Shown: positions 18,490 to 28,046, counted from the first letter of the stretch. The stretch is 64,000 bases of DNA from Lysinibacillus sphaericus OT4b.31 (GCF_000392615.1 NZ_KB933406.1:16233-80232); one strand, 5' to 3'. Notes: generated by a model from the sequence alone, not told the origin. Made by a program: numbers and translations.

Positions 18490-18682
18490 GTATAAAAATC
18501 GTGGTTTTTTATATGTACTTTTATCTCTAAGTTTCCTAAAATGGTAATATCAGGTCATAATATGTTTTCCGTGTTAATTTTACTCTAAAAGATGACATGG
18601 ACACTGAAGTAATTGTTTACGGAACATTCGATGGAAAAGATGAATTAGGTGCCCCAACACTTATTGCAACTATCATAGAATA
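18490..18682 (+). pseudogene. remnant of a lipoprotein-type gene (promoter plus 3' end)
   Basis: Bases 18500-18555 closely match the promoter region of the lipoprotein gene at 57483 (ATGTACTTTTAT...CTAAGTTTCCTAAAATGG). They are followed only by a C-terminal scrap (DTEVIVYGTFDGKDELG... to TAA 18682), so the body of the gene is lost. Confidence 0.45.
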
Positions 18683-18742
18683 AGTCACTCAAACGAGGGC
18701 TTTTTATTATTTTTCACCCGAAACCATACGCTGGAGGAATAA

Positions 18743-19081
18743 ATGATTAAAATAATTACTTTAGAAAATTTAAATGGCAAGGGTGATGTTTTTGAATTTA
18801 TGCGAAGTGATTTTAAAAATGAACATTGGCATGAATCTTCGATTTTTTTAACAAAAGATGCTTTTGATTTTTTACATTTATATATTGATGAGGTTTTACC
18901 TAATTTTAATTACTTTGGTCCAAACTCAATTACCCCTGAACAATGGAATCAAATCACTTTTAAGGCATGTTCTTTAAATAATTCAGTGAACATCGAATTC
19001 CTTCGATTTTTTAACACAATAGATCGTTGGGTACAAAAAAAATTCGAGGAGCACACTTGTTTCTCAATTTGTGGTCCATAG
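18743..19081 (+). CDS. hypothetical protein, 112 aa
   Basis: Soluble protein starting at ATG 18743 with GGAGG 7 bases upstream. Rich in Phe/Asn; the segment FFNTIDRWVQKKFEEHTCFSI looks like a conserved C-terminal helix. No family recognised. It sits 60 bases before a lipoprotein gene on the same strand and could share its transcript. Confidence 0.6.
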   Translation: MIKIITLENLNGKGDVFEFMRSDFKNEHWHESSIFLTKDAFDFLHLYIDEVLPNFNYFGPNSITPEQWNQITFKACSLNNSVNIEFLRFFNTIDRWVQKKFEEHTCFSICGP

Positions 19082-19141
19082 CAATTTCGTGACACAGGGC
19101 TTTATCTTCAAGAGAAATGGACAGTTAAGGAGGTCAATGGA

Positions 19142-19510
19142 TTGAAGAAATTTCTTTTAGTATTTTTGGCAGTATTTATATTAACAGCATGTAATTCATC
19201 AACGTTAAGTATTAGTGAAATTGAGATTGTTCCAAATAAAGTGCAAAAAGCAATTGATGAAAAAAATACACTTCAAATCATCAATGAAGGTGAAAATATT
19301 TCTTATATCGTTTTTCGGTCAAAAGGAACAGTTACAACAGACCTTGAAACGCAAGGTGACACATTAATAGTAAAGTTAGATGTTACGAATCAACAAGATA
19401 ATGCAATAGAACAGCATGTCTATAAATTAACGTTAGATCCTAACCTTGATACGATTGATATTCGCATTAATGGTAAATCTACAACGATTGATAGTGTAAC
19501 AGGAATATAA
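19142..19510 (+). CDS. small lipoprotein, 122 aa
   Basis: TTG start at 19142 with AAGGAGG upstream (the overlapping ATG at 19137 is out of frame). Signal peptide with lipobox LTAC (Cys17), so lipid-anchored on the outer face of the membrane. The mature part is beta-rich and resembles small exported Bacillus proteins that bind nothing known. Probably co-transcribed with the 112-aa gene before it. Confidence 0.75.
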   Translation: MKKFLLVFLAVFILTACNSSTLSISEIEIVPNKVQKAIDEKNTLQIINEGENISYIVFRSKGTVTTDLETQGDTLIVKLDVTNQQDNAIEQHVYKLTLDPNLDTIDIRINGKSTTIDSVTGI

Positions 19511-20145
19511 GGAGGCTATTATACCCCTTTTCAACAATCAAAACGTTATCTCATTACACATCAATTTAATGGCTTGTACTTATGAAAAACATACGTGCAA
19601 GCCCTTTTATTATGGCACCATAAGTCAATAGGAACGCTTAAATGGCCCGGCGGTATTGGTCAACCTCAAAGGGGATAATATCAGTACTCACTCTATAAAT
19701 AAGCGCATAATCTTTGGATACCTATTAGTAATTTTTCTACCTGTGTTTTAGAAGAAGGTAGAAGGAAGTTGTTTAATTCTGCTCTTTTTTATTCATTACA
19801 AGCATTTATTTCCCAGTACCCTTGTAAGGTTGAAATAATCGTTTAATATTCCATCCAATCTCGGTAAATAAACGTTTTTCATCTTTAAATTTTGGATGAC
19901 ATCATCATCACGTTAAAATGATTTTGTTGCTAGGTCTACTATCACAAATTCATGTAAAAGCTTTCGTTGTTGTTCCCCATTTATCATATAATCGCACGCT
20001 CTCTGTAAAGGCATCGTGCCCTCCCCCTCATGCGCGCCCTTTGAAGTATGTCTGCTTGAAAGTGATGCCTTTATCTTTCTTTAGGTATCTGACATAGAAG
20101 ATATGAACACATAGCTTATTCCACTTAGTGTCTATTGCTTCCATG
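19511..20145. other. decayed region with GACTTGC-type hairpin and dead phage gene
   Basis: 19569-19610 is a diverged copy of the GGACTTGC...GCAAGTCC hairpin of the 45-55 kb cassettes. 19740-20000 (minus) is a decayed copy of the phage gene at 59716-60096 (CTACCTGTGTTTTA = LKTQVEKLL, and ATTCATGTAA...CGTTGTTG). Confidence 0.5.
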
Positions 20146-20331
20146 TTACTTACTTCCTTCAAGCTTAGCTATAGCCTTATCTATCTCAGTTATCTCACTT
20201 TCAAGCTTTTCTTTCTTCTTGTTCAATTTTGAAAGTTGATTATTACATTTTTCCGTTTCACTATGAATGTTTTCTAAATCAAATAACTTTGTTTTTTTTG
20301 ATTCTTGTAATAAATCGATTGCTAACTTCAT
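20146..20331 (-). CDS. small coiled-coil protein, 61 aa
   Basis: ATG 20331 with GAAGGGAGCG upstream (an upstream TTG at 20361 lacks a site). Almost entirely helical, with heptad-like Leu/Ile and Lys/Glu pattern (CNNQLSKLNKKKEKLESEI). Such peptides occur in phage early regions and next to regulators. Function unknown. Confidence 0.55.
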   Translation of the reverse strand: MKLAIDLLQESKKTKLFDLENIHSETEKCNNQLSKLNKKKEKLESEITEIDKAIAKLEGSK

Positions 20332-20617
20332 ATTTATTCGCTCCCTTCTAAGCACAGGCAAATCACTTTCTTTTCTAAATGTACATTGCCAATCTTAATA
20401 GGCTTTAATCCATTTGCTAATCTTAAATCATTTTGTGTAAATGATTTATTAATCATACATAACTCATTGAATAATGTCTCAGCATACTTTGCCATTTCAC
20501 GTAATCTTAATCATCGAATTATTAATACTTTTTTCGGTTCACTATTCCTCATCCCTACACAATTAATAGTTAAATGCATAATTAAAAGCCACACCTGGTT
20601 AGATGTGACATAATTAT

Positions 20618-20899
20618 TTATAATAAATTTTGAGCCTTAACACTTTTACCTGATATAGAAAACTTATTTTGTTCTTCGTCAAAACTTATAATGAACCTAA
20701 ATTCATTCAATATGTTTCCTGTGTAATCACTAAGTCTCACTGTTGGACTTACCCAAAACACAACTTCGTTTCCATCCATCTTCCAACCCTTCTCAAATCC
20801 TTTGTGCTTTTCTTCAAGACGTTTTTCGATTGATTGTCCGTTATTACTGATTGTATTTTTTACTTGATCGATCAAATTAATTTGTGCTTTTGTTTCCAT
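20618..20899 (-). CDS. hypothetical protein, 93 aa
   Basis: ATG 20899 preceded by GGAGG. Soluble; N-terminal amphipathic helices, then a beta-rich part (EVVFWVSPTVRLSDYTGNIL). No family recognised; neighbours are phage scraps. Confidence 0.55.
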   Translation of the reverse strand: METKAQINLIDQVKNTISNNGQSIEKRLEEKHKGFEKGWKMDGNEVVFWVSPTVRLSDYTGNILNEFRFIISFDEEQNKFSISGKSVKAQNLL

Positions 20900-21057
20900 T
20901 TACTTCGCCTCCATCCACACTAATTATAACCATAATGGTATTATATGTAACCTGAATAAAAATATAACAGAAAAGAGACTGCCAATTTAGTAGCCTCAAA
21001 CGCTTGTTTCCAGAACACACGTACAAATAACGGTTGATGTATCCTACGTAACATAAA

Positions 21058-21240
21058 TCATTTGTGAGTCATTCCTATATTACGTTTATTAACGATTTGA
21101 TGCTCAATCCTTTGGAATGTATTAGTGAGCTTTCGTAAATCATTTAAATCGTTCATTTTATGTGTAAGCTCATATTCGATGACTTTTATTCTCTCCGTTA
21201 ATCTTGCGGCTTCCGATTCAACAGTATCACTTCCATACAA
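21058..21240 (-). pseudogene. truncated phage sigma/ArpU-like regulator
   Basis: 60-codon frame with TTG start whose helical segment (KMNDLNDLRKL...F..IEHQI) matches the middle of the decayed regulator at 50640-50985 (MNDLHDLKKLICTFNGLEYKI). The HTH part is missing. Downstream sequence (20955-21040) also matches 50520-50600. Confidence 0.5.
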
Positions 21241-21381
21241 GTGACCTTTTTTGTCTTATTCCTCAAACTTAACTTTGTTAATTTTTGAATTTCTAAAACG
21301 AAAGGAGCTATTGATTGGATAAATGCCCCCTTTCCTTTCAACGACTATACATATTATGAATTGAAGAAAGGAGTGATTTTC

Positions 21382-21561
21382 ATGGGATACTTTGGAAATG
21401 TAGGTAATTATAATAGTTGTTGCGGAGGCTATGGTAATTACTATGGCAAGGGTTATTGCATGGACTATGGTAAGGATAATAGTTCAACATTCGTTTTAAT
21501 CGTAGTTCTATTCATTCTACTAATTATTGTCGGCGCAACTTTCATGCAAAAAGATTATTAA
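21382..21561 (+). CDS. YjcZ-family sporulation-associated peptide
   Basis: 59-aa Gly/Tyr/Asn-rich peptide (NYNSCCGGYGNYYGKGYC) with a single C-terminal transmembrane helix FVLIVVLFILLIIVGA, the hallmark of the YjcZ/SscA group of small spore-related proteins. ATG 21382 follows AAAGGAG; an in-frame TTG at 21361 overlaps that site and is not the start. Expected to be made during sporulation and to sit in spore or forespore membranes; that is family knowledge. Confidence 0.85.
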   Translation: MGYFGNVGNYNSCCGGYGNYYGKGYCMDYGKDNSSTFVLIVVLFILLIIVGATFMQKDY

Positions 21562-21705
21562 TATTTACAGTTTTTAAGTGTACGAAAATAGAAGGTAAGC
21601 ACTTCATTATTGGCAACAATCAATAATCTCCATCATCCCTTCTGCAAACTATCATAATAGCAGTATAATGCTAATCTACCAGCCTTATACACTCCTATTA
21701 TGACC

Positions 21706-21738
21706 AAAGGGTCGCTCCCAGCCTGGTGACCCTTTTTT
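21706..21738 (+). terminator. terminator downstream of the YjcZ-type gene
   Basis: AAAGGGTC...GACCCTTTTTTG hairpin with a six-T run. Confidence 0.75.
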
Positions 21739-22079
21739 GTTGTTTTTCAATAAAGACTTTGAAGTTATATCCCTCTTTTCCCCTGCTCCATACCCGCGTG
21801 TATTAGAATTAGCTTTTTTACGTGAATTAGCACCTTCATCCTTGAAGCAATCTACACACAAACAAAAGCAGTTATTCACCTCTGAACGAATCGAAAATAT
21901 TAATAGAAATATTCAGCATGACTACTTGGGATGCAGTTCACACGGAGTGGCCTTTTTATGGATTATTTGACTAAAGCGCCGGATAACTGAAGAAAGATCT
22001 GAGTTTTAATATGAAATTACTTTTTGAATCTGATCATTAATATTTAGCTTACTCAATCCTCCGTGGTAACAAACCACAG

Positions 22080-22190
22080 ATTCAATGTCGAGTTCTAGGT
22101 ATACGCCGGAATACGCAGGTCACGGCAAAGATCCGAACAAAAATGTCACGCATGCGATGATTACGAAGTCCGTCGTCGATTTTATAACGA
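22080..22190 (+). pseudogene. unidentified coding scrap of higher GC
   Basis: Frame reading RYTPEYAGHGKDPNKNV... then AMITKSVVDFITKLN, with clearly higher GC than its surroundings. It ends at the inverted Ger(x)C fragment. Family not recognised. Confidence 0.3.
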
Positions 22191-22469
22191 AATTGAACCT
22201 ACGCAATTTGCTGTGGAATCTTTAATAAAGCCTTTAAAACCATCTTTTGAAAGTACTCCAACACCTTCGAAAGCAGTCTCCTCAGGTACTTCGTCAATGG
22301 TTTCCCATTCTTTTTTGATTGTAACGTAAGGTATGCTAACCTCATGGTTTGGCTCATTTAATCCAATAAGCAAATCCCTCAAGTTTGGCTTTGTTATATA
22401 CCTCTTGTTTCCTGTTCGATCAATTCCCAAATCTAGGTGGATTATGAATCTATCTTGCTCTAGCCACAC
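22182..22469 (-). pseudogene. Ger(x)C spore germination gene, middle part, inverted
   Basis: The sequence IPYVTIKKEWETIDEVPE...GVGVLSKDGFKGFIKD matches the central part of Ger(x)C (GerAC) germinant-receptor lipoproteins. It lies on the opposite strand to the C-terminal part, which starts right next to it at 22482, so the gene has suffered a local inversion of ~300 bp. No lipoprotein signal peptide remains. Confidence 0.65.
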
Positions 22470-22481
22470 AATAAAATGCTC

Positions 22482-22869
22482 TTACAACTCATCAGTCCCG
22501 GCAGATAAAATAAAGGTACATGTTAAACCAATTGTAGAAGGCAATGATCAAGTGAAGTTTGAAATTGAAATTAAAGTAAATGCCACAATTAATGGTTTCA
22601 AAGGAAAAATTTCATCTGACGAAATAAGAAAAAATGTTATAAAACAGGTAAAAAAAGAAGTGAAAGAAACCTATGAAGAAGGACTTAAATTGGACGTTGA
22701 TATTTATCGCTTGTCAGAATACCTCTATCGAAACAATGTAAAAGCGTGGAAAAAAATAGAGAATGAAGGGAAAATTACATTGACTAAAGATTCTATCAAT
22801 AAAATAACTATTCATGTCGATAAAATAAACCCAGGAAGAAAAACATTTTCTGAAACAATTGAAGAGTAA
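22482..22869 (+). pseudogene. Ger(x)C spore germination gene, C-terminal part
   Basis: About 125 codons matching the Ger(x)C C-terminal domain: KIKVHVKPIVEG, then ETYEEGLKLDVDIYRLSEYL and INPGRKTFSETI at the end. No ribosome binding site or start of its own; the central part is inverted just upstream. The gene's gerA and gerB partners are absent, so this is debris of a germinant-receptor operon. Confidence 0.7.
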
Positions 22870-22884
22870 TTATTAAATAAAAAT

Positions 22885-22922
22885 GACCAGGCGCTCAAAA
22901 TTAATTGAGTACCTGGGCTTTG
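22885..22922 (+). terminator. ACCAGG-type hairpin
   Basis: GACCAGGCGCTCAA...TTGAGTACCTGGGC follows the Ger(x)C remnant. Same family as 42871 and 58584. Confidence 0.65.
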
Positions 22923-22933
22923 GTGTTACATTA

Positions 22934-23395
22934 TCAAATTTTTTTAGCCATTGCTATATTCGTAATTTCATAACCCATTTTTTCATATAAGCCGCGTGCA
23001 ATTTTGTTATGACCAAAAACGTTTAAACCAATTTTATTCATACCTAATTCTTTAGCAATAGTTTCAGCTTCTTTCATTGCTTTCTTGCCATACCCCTGCC
23101 CTTGACATTGTTCAAAAATCACAAAATCATAAATAAAACCTTCATTAGGATTTGTAGCTTTTTGTGAAATCCAAATCATCCCAACTAAGATATCATTGTG
23201 AAAGATAGAGAATAAATGATTATTCTTGGTCTTCTCATCTTTTGGTAGCAGTTGATCAAATGATTTCTTCGACAAGTCAATCGCTTCATCTTCACTCCAA
23301 TTTCCAGAAGCGATCTTGTCTTTTGCATAGTCTTCAATTGCATAACTGATATATTGCTTGAACTCCTCTTGGTTCATAGGTTTTAATGTAATCAA
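22934..23395 (-). CDS. GNAT-family N-acetyltransferase, 153 aa
   Basis: Complete GNAT domain: VIFEQCQGQGYGKKAMKEAE is motif A (Q-x-x-G-x-G/A) and FGHNKIARGLYEKMGYE motif B. TTG start at 23395 lies 8 bases after AGGAGG. Typical length. Monocistronic on the minus strand, sharing the hairpin at 22885-22922. Substrate unknown. Confidence 0.85.
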   Translation of the reverse strand: MITLKPMNQEEFKQYISYAIEDYAKDKIASGNWSEDEAIDLSKKSFDQLLPKDEKTKNNHLFSIFHNDILVGMIWISQKATNPNEGFIYDFVIFEQCQGQGYGKKAMKEAETIAKELGMNKIGLNVFGHNKIARGLYEKMGYEITNIAMAKKI

Positions 23396-23454
23396 TTTAT
23401 TTTCCTCCTATTCTATGTTTCAACCTTAACATTTTTTCAAAATCCCTCATAATT

Positions 23455-23660
23455 ATACCTGAAATTGGTCTTTGCCCTCTTTTGCCGTTCACCACAAAGG
23501 ATATACCTCAACCTCTAACATACCTCCGCTTTTGATTGGTTTAACTCGATATTTAACTACTTGTTTCATCTCGTAGTCTCTCAATAAGTTCCTTGATACT
23601 GTCTTCATAAGCACTACTATCTATCGCAAATAAATCTTCATAATCTTCTACACCAGCTTC
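23455..23660 (-). pseudogene. phage-type small gene remnants
   Basis: Minus frame EKEAGVEDYEDLFAID...ELIERL ends at TAA and overlaps a 26-codon frame MKQVVKYRVKPIKSGGMLEV. The upstream parts are missing. Looks like adjoining ends of two small phage genes. Confidence 0.35.
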
Positions 23661-23667
23661 TTTCTCA

Positions 23668-23870
23668 AATCAAGGTTAAAGTGTTACTTGCCTAAAGGGA
23701 TATGAGTCAGAAGGATTTAGCTGAACAAATAACGCTTACAACACGTTTGATTAGTGAAATTACTAATAATAAAGTGAAGATGTAACCAAAGGATGCACTA
23801 GAGAAATAATGATTGCAATGGATATAAAAAATTTAGGTGAACTTGTTGCTGCGCCTAGATAAGGAAACAG
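23668..23870 (+). pseudogene. XRE-family HTH regulator, several stops
   Basis: Reading RDMSQKDLAEQITLTTRLISEITNNKVKM, then stop, then PKDALEK: a recognisable XRE helix-turn-helix broken by at least two stop codons. A lost phage-type regulator. Confidence 0.6.
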
Positions 23871-23983
23871 ATAACTAATCACACATTAAGCCATCCTTAG
23901 TTGATGGAGATACTGATACTGCTACTTTTACTTTTAGTTACGGCAGCAAACATTTCACATTTAAAGATATTAAGATACTGAAT

Positions 23984-24031
23984 AAAAAAACGCCTTCCAC
24001 AATAATTATTAACAGTGGCTGGCGGTTTTTG
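23984..24031. terminator. phage-type hairpin
   Basis: AAACGCC-TT-CCAC ... GTGG-CT-GGCGTTTTT, with runs of A and T on both sides, after a coding scrap (DGDTDTATFTFSYGSKHF). Confidence 0.6.
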
Positions 24032-24059
24032 TCTATTTAGATGATCTTATTTGCTGAAA

Positions 24060-24440
24060 AGTAATATATAATCCAATCACTGTGATTTCTTCCTTTTAGT
24101 CTTCCACAATGAATTGAACTTGTCCTTTGCTATTACTAGGAACAGTTATTTTCCCTTCTAACTTGTATATCTTTGGCATTAACCTATTAGCTTTTACTTA
24201 CCCAAAAATCACAGCCCCATGTAATTGCCTAGTTTACGTGCAATAGCCCTACTCGAATAAGTGTCGCTATATCATATAAAGATTATAGGGACCTACTGCA
24301 ATATCCCACACTAAACTCGATTTAGGATTGCTATTTAATGTCCAAGAGACCATTTGCCTTGGTCTAGTTCTCCCCTGAAATAGTACCTTTGTCGCGTTTT
24401 CGAGCGATACAATTCCATGATGAAGATGTTGCGGAAACCC
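24060..24440 (-). pseudogene. dead endolysin, M15 peptidase type
   Basis: Minus-strand fragments in several frames match an L-Ala-D-Glu/D-Ala-D-Ala peptidase-type phage lysin: VLFQGRTRP, WTLNSNPKSSLVWDIAVGP, then a C-terminal part (YKLEGKITVPSNSKGQVQF-like) also present in the fragment 44935-45336. It lies just downstream of an intact holin, as expected for a lysis cassette. Confidence 0.55.
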
Positions 24441-24525
24441 TTTGTATCACTCTTGGAATAGCAATCGACATGCTATTTGTGCTGGTGAAAAAAACTCTCT
24501 AAGTCTCCGCATGTTGTTACGCTTG

Positions 24526-24990
24526 TCATTTATCTTCACCGTCTTTCAGTTTATCTTCATTATCTTTTGGTTTATCCTCACCATCTTTCGATTTATCTTC
24601 ATTATTATTTTTTAATTGTGTAAATGCGTTCTGCAAAAATCGGGGTACCTTAATACCCAAGTGACCAAGGTTTTCTACCATGCTGATTCCTTCCATACCG
24701 ATTAGAAATAGAATCATAGCATTACGCATAAAATCACCACTCTCTGTAGCGTTATCCAATTGCACTGCTGCTACGACCATTAATATCATTGCTGTCTTTT
24801 TCAAAAGCCCCTTAAAAGCCTTACGTGAATCTACGTCTTTAATTAACCAAGCTACCATTAAACCTAATGTGAAATCGATAGCCATTAAAATTGTTAAAGC
24901 TCTTATCAATTCATCAACACCGCCAATTAAATATATAATCCATGCAGTAATACCGCCGATAACTGATGCCCAAAGCGTATTTGTTTCCAT
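24526..24990 (-). CDS. phage holin, Holin_4_1/toxin-secretion type
   Basis: About 154 aa. Several transmembrane helices (WASVIGGITAWIIYLIGG, ALTILMAIDFTLGLMVAW, and two more) with the family-typical FTLGLMVAW...D...RKAFKGLLKK segment, then a hydrophilic tail of imperfect repeats (KDGEDKPKDNEDK). ATG 24990 is preceded by GGTGGG; an earlier in-frame start at 25029 lies in a terminator hairpin. Holins open the membrane for the endolysin, but the endolysin next to it is dead, so lysis function is probably lost. Confidence 0.8.
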   Translation of the reverse strand: METNTLWASVIGGITAWIIYLIGGVDELIRALTILMAIDFTLGLMVAWLIKDVDSRKAFKGLLKKTAMILMVVAAVQLDNATESGDFMRNAMILFLIGMEGISMVENLGHLGIKVPRFLQNAFTQLKNNNEDKSKDGEDKPKDNEDKLKDGEDK

Positions 24991-25500
24991 ATTAACACCC
25001 ACCTTCTCGTATAATAAAACCCTCCACAATCATCTGTGGAGGGTCTAAAAATCTACTAAATTTTTCGTCAAATTCATTTGTTTTTGTTTCTAAATAACCG
25101 CTCCCATCTCTAGCATATTCAATTCCTGGAGCAAAGAGCTCCAACAAATACACCGAACCAACTAACATTAAGTAATAATTTTTTAGAATAATGCCATGTA
25201 ATCCATCACGGCTGCTTAAATTTGGATTTACGATATCGTTCCATAATTCTTATAGCTATGAAGCCTATTAAAACAGTGACAGCCATTTCTAAGTCGTCCA
25301 CACAATAGGAGATGAACGTACGATCCCTCCACTTGCGGCTACTATCTCTTTTTCTATTACATCACTTCTTTTTTTCGCATAATAAAAACCCTCCACAGAT
25401 AATTGTGGAAGGCAAAAGACTTATTCTTTATGGAGGTGCAATTTAAATTTAGCCTACAGTTTTCAGGTGGGAGGGAGTAACCTTTATTACATTTTATTGA
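24991..25500 (-). other. phage structural-region scraps and two CCCTCCAC hairpins
   Basis: Hairpins CCCTCCACA...TGTGGAGGG at 25017-25043 and CCCTCCACAG...TGTGGAAGG at 25387-25412 belong to a phage terminator family seen again at 60144-60170. Between them, open frames without proper starts (LLELFAPGIEYARDGSGYLE; EIVAASGGIVRSFISY) look like pieces of small phage membrane or tail proteins. Confidence 0.45.
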
Positions 25501-26649
25501 CTACTCCACAGTACTACTGATTTTCACCAATTTTTCCCCTTGTTCTAAAAGGGATTCATAATCGTTGTTCAATTTAATTTCATTCATTCTGCTTTCAAAT
25601 ATAGAAGAATCATTTATTTTAAAGTAATCGTTTAAAATTTCGTATTGTGTCTTCCCTCGTTTAGTTGAACTATCTTCAATGGCTTCTTTCCATGGAATAT
25701 TTGCTTTATCCATTATTAATTCAAGAGCTGAGCCAGTCTCATATCGTATATTTTTTTCTAAGAAGCTCGGAGATTCTGCCTGTCCGTTAGCAATGAAATT
25801 GAAAGCTTCCATAAAAGTAACATGATAAGGTTCTTCTTTCTTTGCAAGTACCGTAAGGGTCCCACCTGTTAATTTGCTATAACGATATTCTAAATATCGT
25901 GCAGAACCTTCCATCGCTTCTGCATTTGTTTCACCAACTAGTTGCGGCCATTTTTTGTAGCGATAATTACGCACAATGGTCCAATCATGTAACACTTGTT
26001 TTAAAGTTTCTGGATTATTATTTTCCATCGCCCTATCTAATAGCTTAAATTCCAATCCCATTAACGCATAATTTCCTTTATTTACAGGATAATCATTAAT
26101 AGACTCTCCACCCTTTGCATCATATGTCCAACTTTTTTGTTTATAAGCATGAAAAGACTCATGTAATAAAAAAGAAGAAAAATCTAAGTATACTTCTGGA
26201 TTTTCAAACATTTTAGGATAGTATTTCAAATAAAACACATCAGTATCTTTTATATTTAATTCCCCAAAATTCCAAGAAATCCATGTAGAAATAGTTCTAA
26301 GGTCAAAACTGCTAAGGCGATATACCTTAGGTAAATGTAAGGATTTTGGGACTTGAATCTCTTTTGCAAATATATTATTTTCCATTTCTTTCCCATTTAA
26401 GGCATAGACTTGTTTCCGTATAATTCCACCATCTTTATTCGTACGTATAAGAATTAAAGGTTTTTTTTCAAAATGATACTCTTGATTCCAAAGCTTTTCG
26501 CTAGAATCTTCAAAGTTTTTATATATGGTTGATAACTCTTGTAACATTCGTTGATCCGTTTCGTCCAACGAGACAAACTTCGTATGATAATTCTTATTGA
26601 AGATGATGTTAACTAAAATAATCACTACAAAAATTATTAATAGAGCCAA
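25501..26649 (-). CDS. membrane-anchored zincin-like protein, start frameshifted
   Basis: About 382 aa with one N-terminal hydrophobic anchor (LLIIFVVIILVNIIF) and an extracytoplasmic domain containing HESFH (zinc protease HExxH) followed ~85 residues later by GETNAEAMEGSARYLEYRY, a plausible place for the third ligand. The true start is very likely ATG 26674 (AAAGGAG upstream), giving MKRFLK-IFLALLIIF. An extra A in the A6 run (T6 at 26655-26660 on the plus strand) throws it out of frame. Internal TTG 26649 has no ribosome binding site. Peptidase activity is inferred from the motif only. Confidence 0.65.
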   Translation of the reverse strand: MALLIIFVVIILVNIIFNKNYHTKFVSLDETDQRMLQELSTIYKNFEDSSEKLWNQEYHFEKKPLILIRTNKDGGIIRKQVYALNGKEMENNIFAKEIQVPKSLHLPKVYRLSSFDLRTISTWISWNFGELNIKDTDVFYLKYYPKMFENPEVYLDFSSFLLHESFHAYKQKSWTYDAKGGESINDYPVNKGNYALMGLEFKLLDRAMENNNPETLKQVLHDWTIVRNYRYKKWPQLVGETNAEAMEGSARYLEYRYSKLTGGTLTVLAKKEEPYHVTFMEAFNFIANGQAESPSFLEKNIRYETGSALELIMDKANIPWKEAIEDSSTKRGKTQYEILNDYFKINDSSIFESRMNEIKLNNDYESLLEQGEKLVKISSTVE

Positions 26650-26812
26650 AAATATTTTTTAAAAATCTTTTCATACTAATCTCCTTTGTGTAATCCCCCT
26701 TAATAGATAACATAAATAACATTACCTCTTCTTTGAGCTAAGATTAGTAATGTGTTTTTTATGTACATAATATCCTTCTCATCCATGAGTCTAAATTGGA
26801 AGGTAATAATTC

Positions 26813-27157
26813 TTAGTTTTCCGATGTAATTTCAACTTGATAATTTTCAGAAGAATTTACAGTAGCGGAGATTTTCTTCTGCTCATTTCCAGTAACATAT
26901 CCCTCTATATATATTTCAGGTGTCGCATACTCTCCTGAATAACTAATTTCATTAATCACAACATCAACATTTTTTTCTTTTTTAAAGTGTTCAATAGTTG
27001 CTAGTTCAGCTGATTCTTTTGTCTTTGGCCATGCTTCTTTACTGAATTCATCTGGCGTACCAAAATCCATAATAGCATACATCCATGCAGCCATAACCAA
27101 TAACACAGCACTACCAAATACAAAAAAGAATCTTGATAATTTCGTTTTCATGAACAT
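26813..27157 (-). CDS. exported or membrane-anchored small protein, 114 aa
   Basis: Basic N-terminus and one hydrophobic segment (FFFVFGSAVLLVMAAWMYAI) that can act as anchor or signal, then a ~85-residue outer domain with EKNVDVVINEISYSGEYATP and EIYIEGYVTGN, a beta-rich pattern seen in uncharacterised Bacillus proteins. GGAG precedes ATG 27157. Lies upstream of the zincin-like gene on the same strand (about 140 bases). Confidence 0.65.
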   Translation of the reverse strand: MFMKTKLSRFFFVFGSAVLLVMAAWMYAIMDFGTPDEFSKEAWPKTKESAELATIEHFKKEKNVDVVINEISYSGEYATPEIYIEGYVTGNEQKKISATVNSSENYQVEITSEN

Positions 27158-27339
27158 TCATTTCTCCATTCTAATCTAAATTTCAACCAACTTGTTAATT
27201 TTTTTTTCAAAAAGACCTCCTTAACTTAATATCGATATAATAAACAAAAATATATTTTAAGTCAATCATATTTTATCGCAAAACAATAAATAATTATTGT
27301 GAATAAGATTTCTTTAGATGTGTTTTATTTTTCATTTAT

Positions 27340-27690
27340 TCATTTGCCTACTCATTAATATTTCTTCCACCTGTGTTTTCAAGGCTAAATTTGCATAACG
27401 AAACACATACTCATTGCCCGGACTTGTGAACTTCAAATCACTAAATACTCACTAACCTTTTCCCATTTAACGATCGTTATTTTTTTTTAGCCAGCACACT
27501 TTTAAGGTTGAAATAATCGTCGCGAATAGCTTTTTAATAACCGTTTAGAACCGGTAGATAAACCTTGCTCATTTTAAGTTTTCAATGACTTCATAATTAC
27601 ATTGCAACGATTGTATAGCTAAAGTCAATATTAAAAATTCATGTAATAGCTTGCGTTGTTCTCCATTAATCATATAACTTTACGTTCTCT
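27340..27690 (-). pseudogene. decayed copy of the phage gene at 59716-60096
   Basis: Minus-strand pieces (VTSPGNEYVFRYANLALKTQVEE-like at the C-terminal end, then YGINGEQRKLLHEFLILTLA-like) follow the order of the intact 126-aa protein but with many stops. Confidence 0.5.
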
Positions 27691-28046
27691 ATGAAGGGTT
27701 GAAATAATTGCAAAACATTATTGTATAGTAAAAGTACGCTTCATATATCTTGTAAAACAAAACGCTTGAAAAACGAATCTCCATACATACATCATGTTTA
27801 GAAATTGATTACGCTGCATTTCTATAATCAATTGCACTTTCAATAACTACACGCCATCAATAGAAACATTCGTTCTTTTTATATCATTAAAGAACAAATA
27901 TTCTTTGTTTAACAATAAAAAAATACCAGGTTCAAAAATATTCTGCATTTTTATGATCTAACTATTGCATTAATTCAATATAACAATTACTATTACGTTA
28001 TACGTTATATCGCCAAACGTAATAAAATTAGAAAAGGAGGTATTGT
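27691..28046. other. intergenic, upstream of padR
   Basis: AT-rich with no gene seen. Its right end carries the inverted repeat ATTACGTT (27992-27999) / AACGTAAT (28016-28023), 16 bases apart, just before the padR ribosome binding site. Confidence 0.5.
27992..28023 (+). promoter_or_regulatory. putative PadR operator
   Basis: ATTACGTT-N16-AACGTAAT, perfect 8-bp arms, 24 bases before the PadR start codon; it also holds a TACGTTATA direct echo. A likely autoregulatory site. Confidence 0.5.

Noticed and set aside
21737..21970. 77-codon plus-strand frame
   Set aside because: Begins in the tail of a terminator; no ribosome binding site and it ends in a border-type repeat (21931-21965).
24991..25240. 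Second holin-type gene upstream of the holin
   Set aside because: The frame (LELFAPGIEYARDG...) reads straight through a terminator hairpin and lacks a start with a ribosome binding site.
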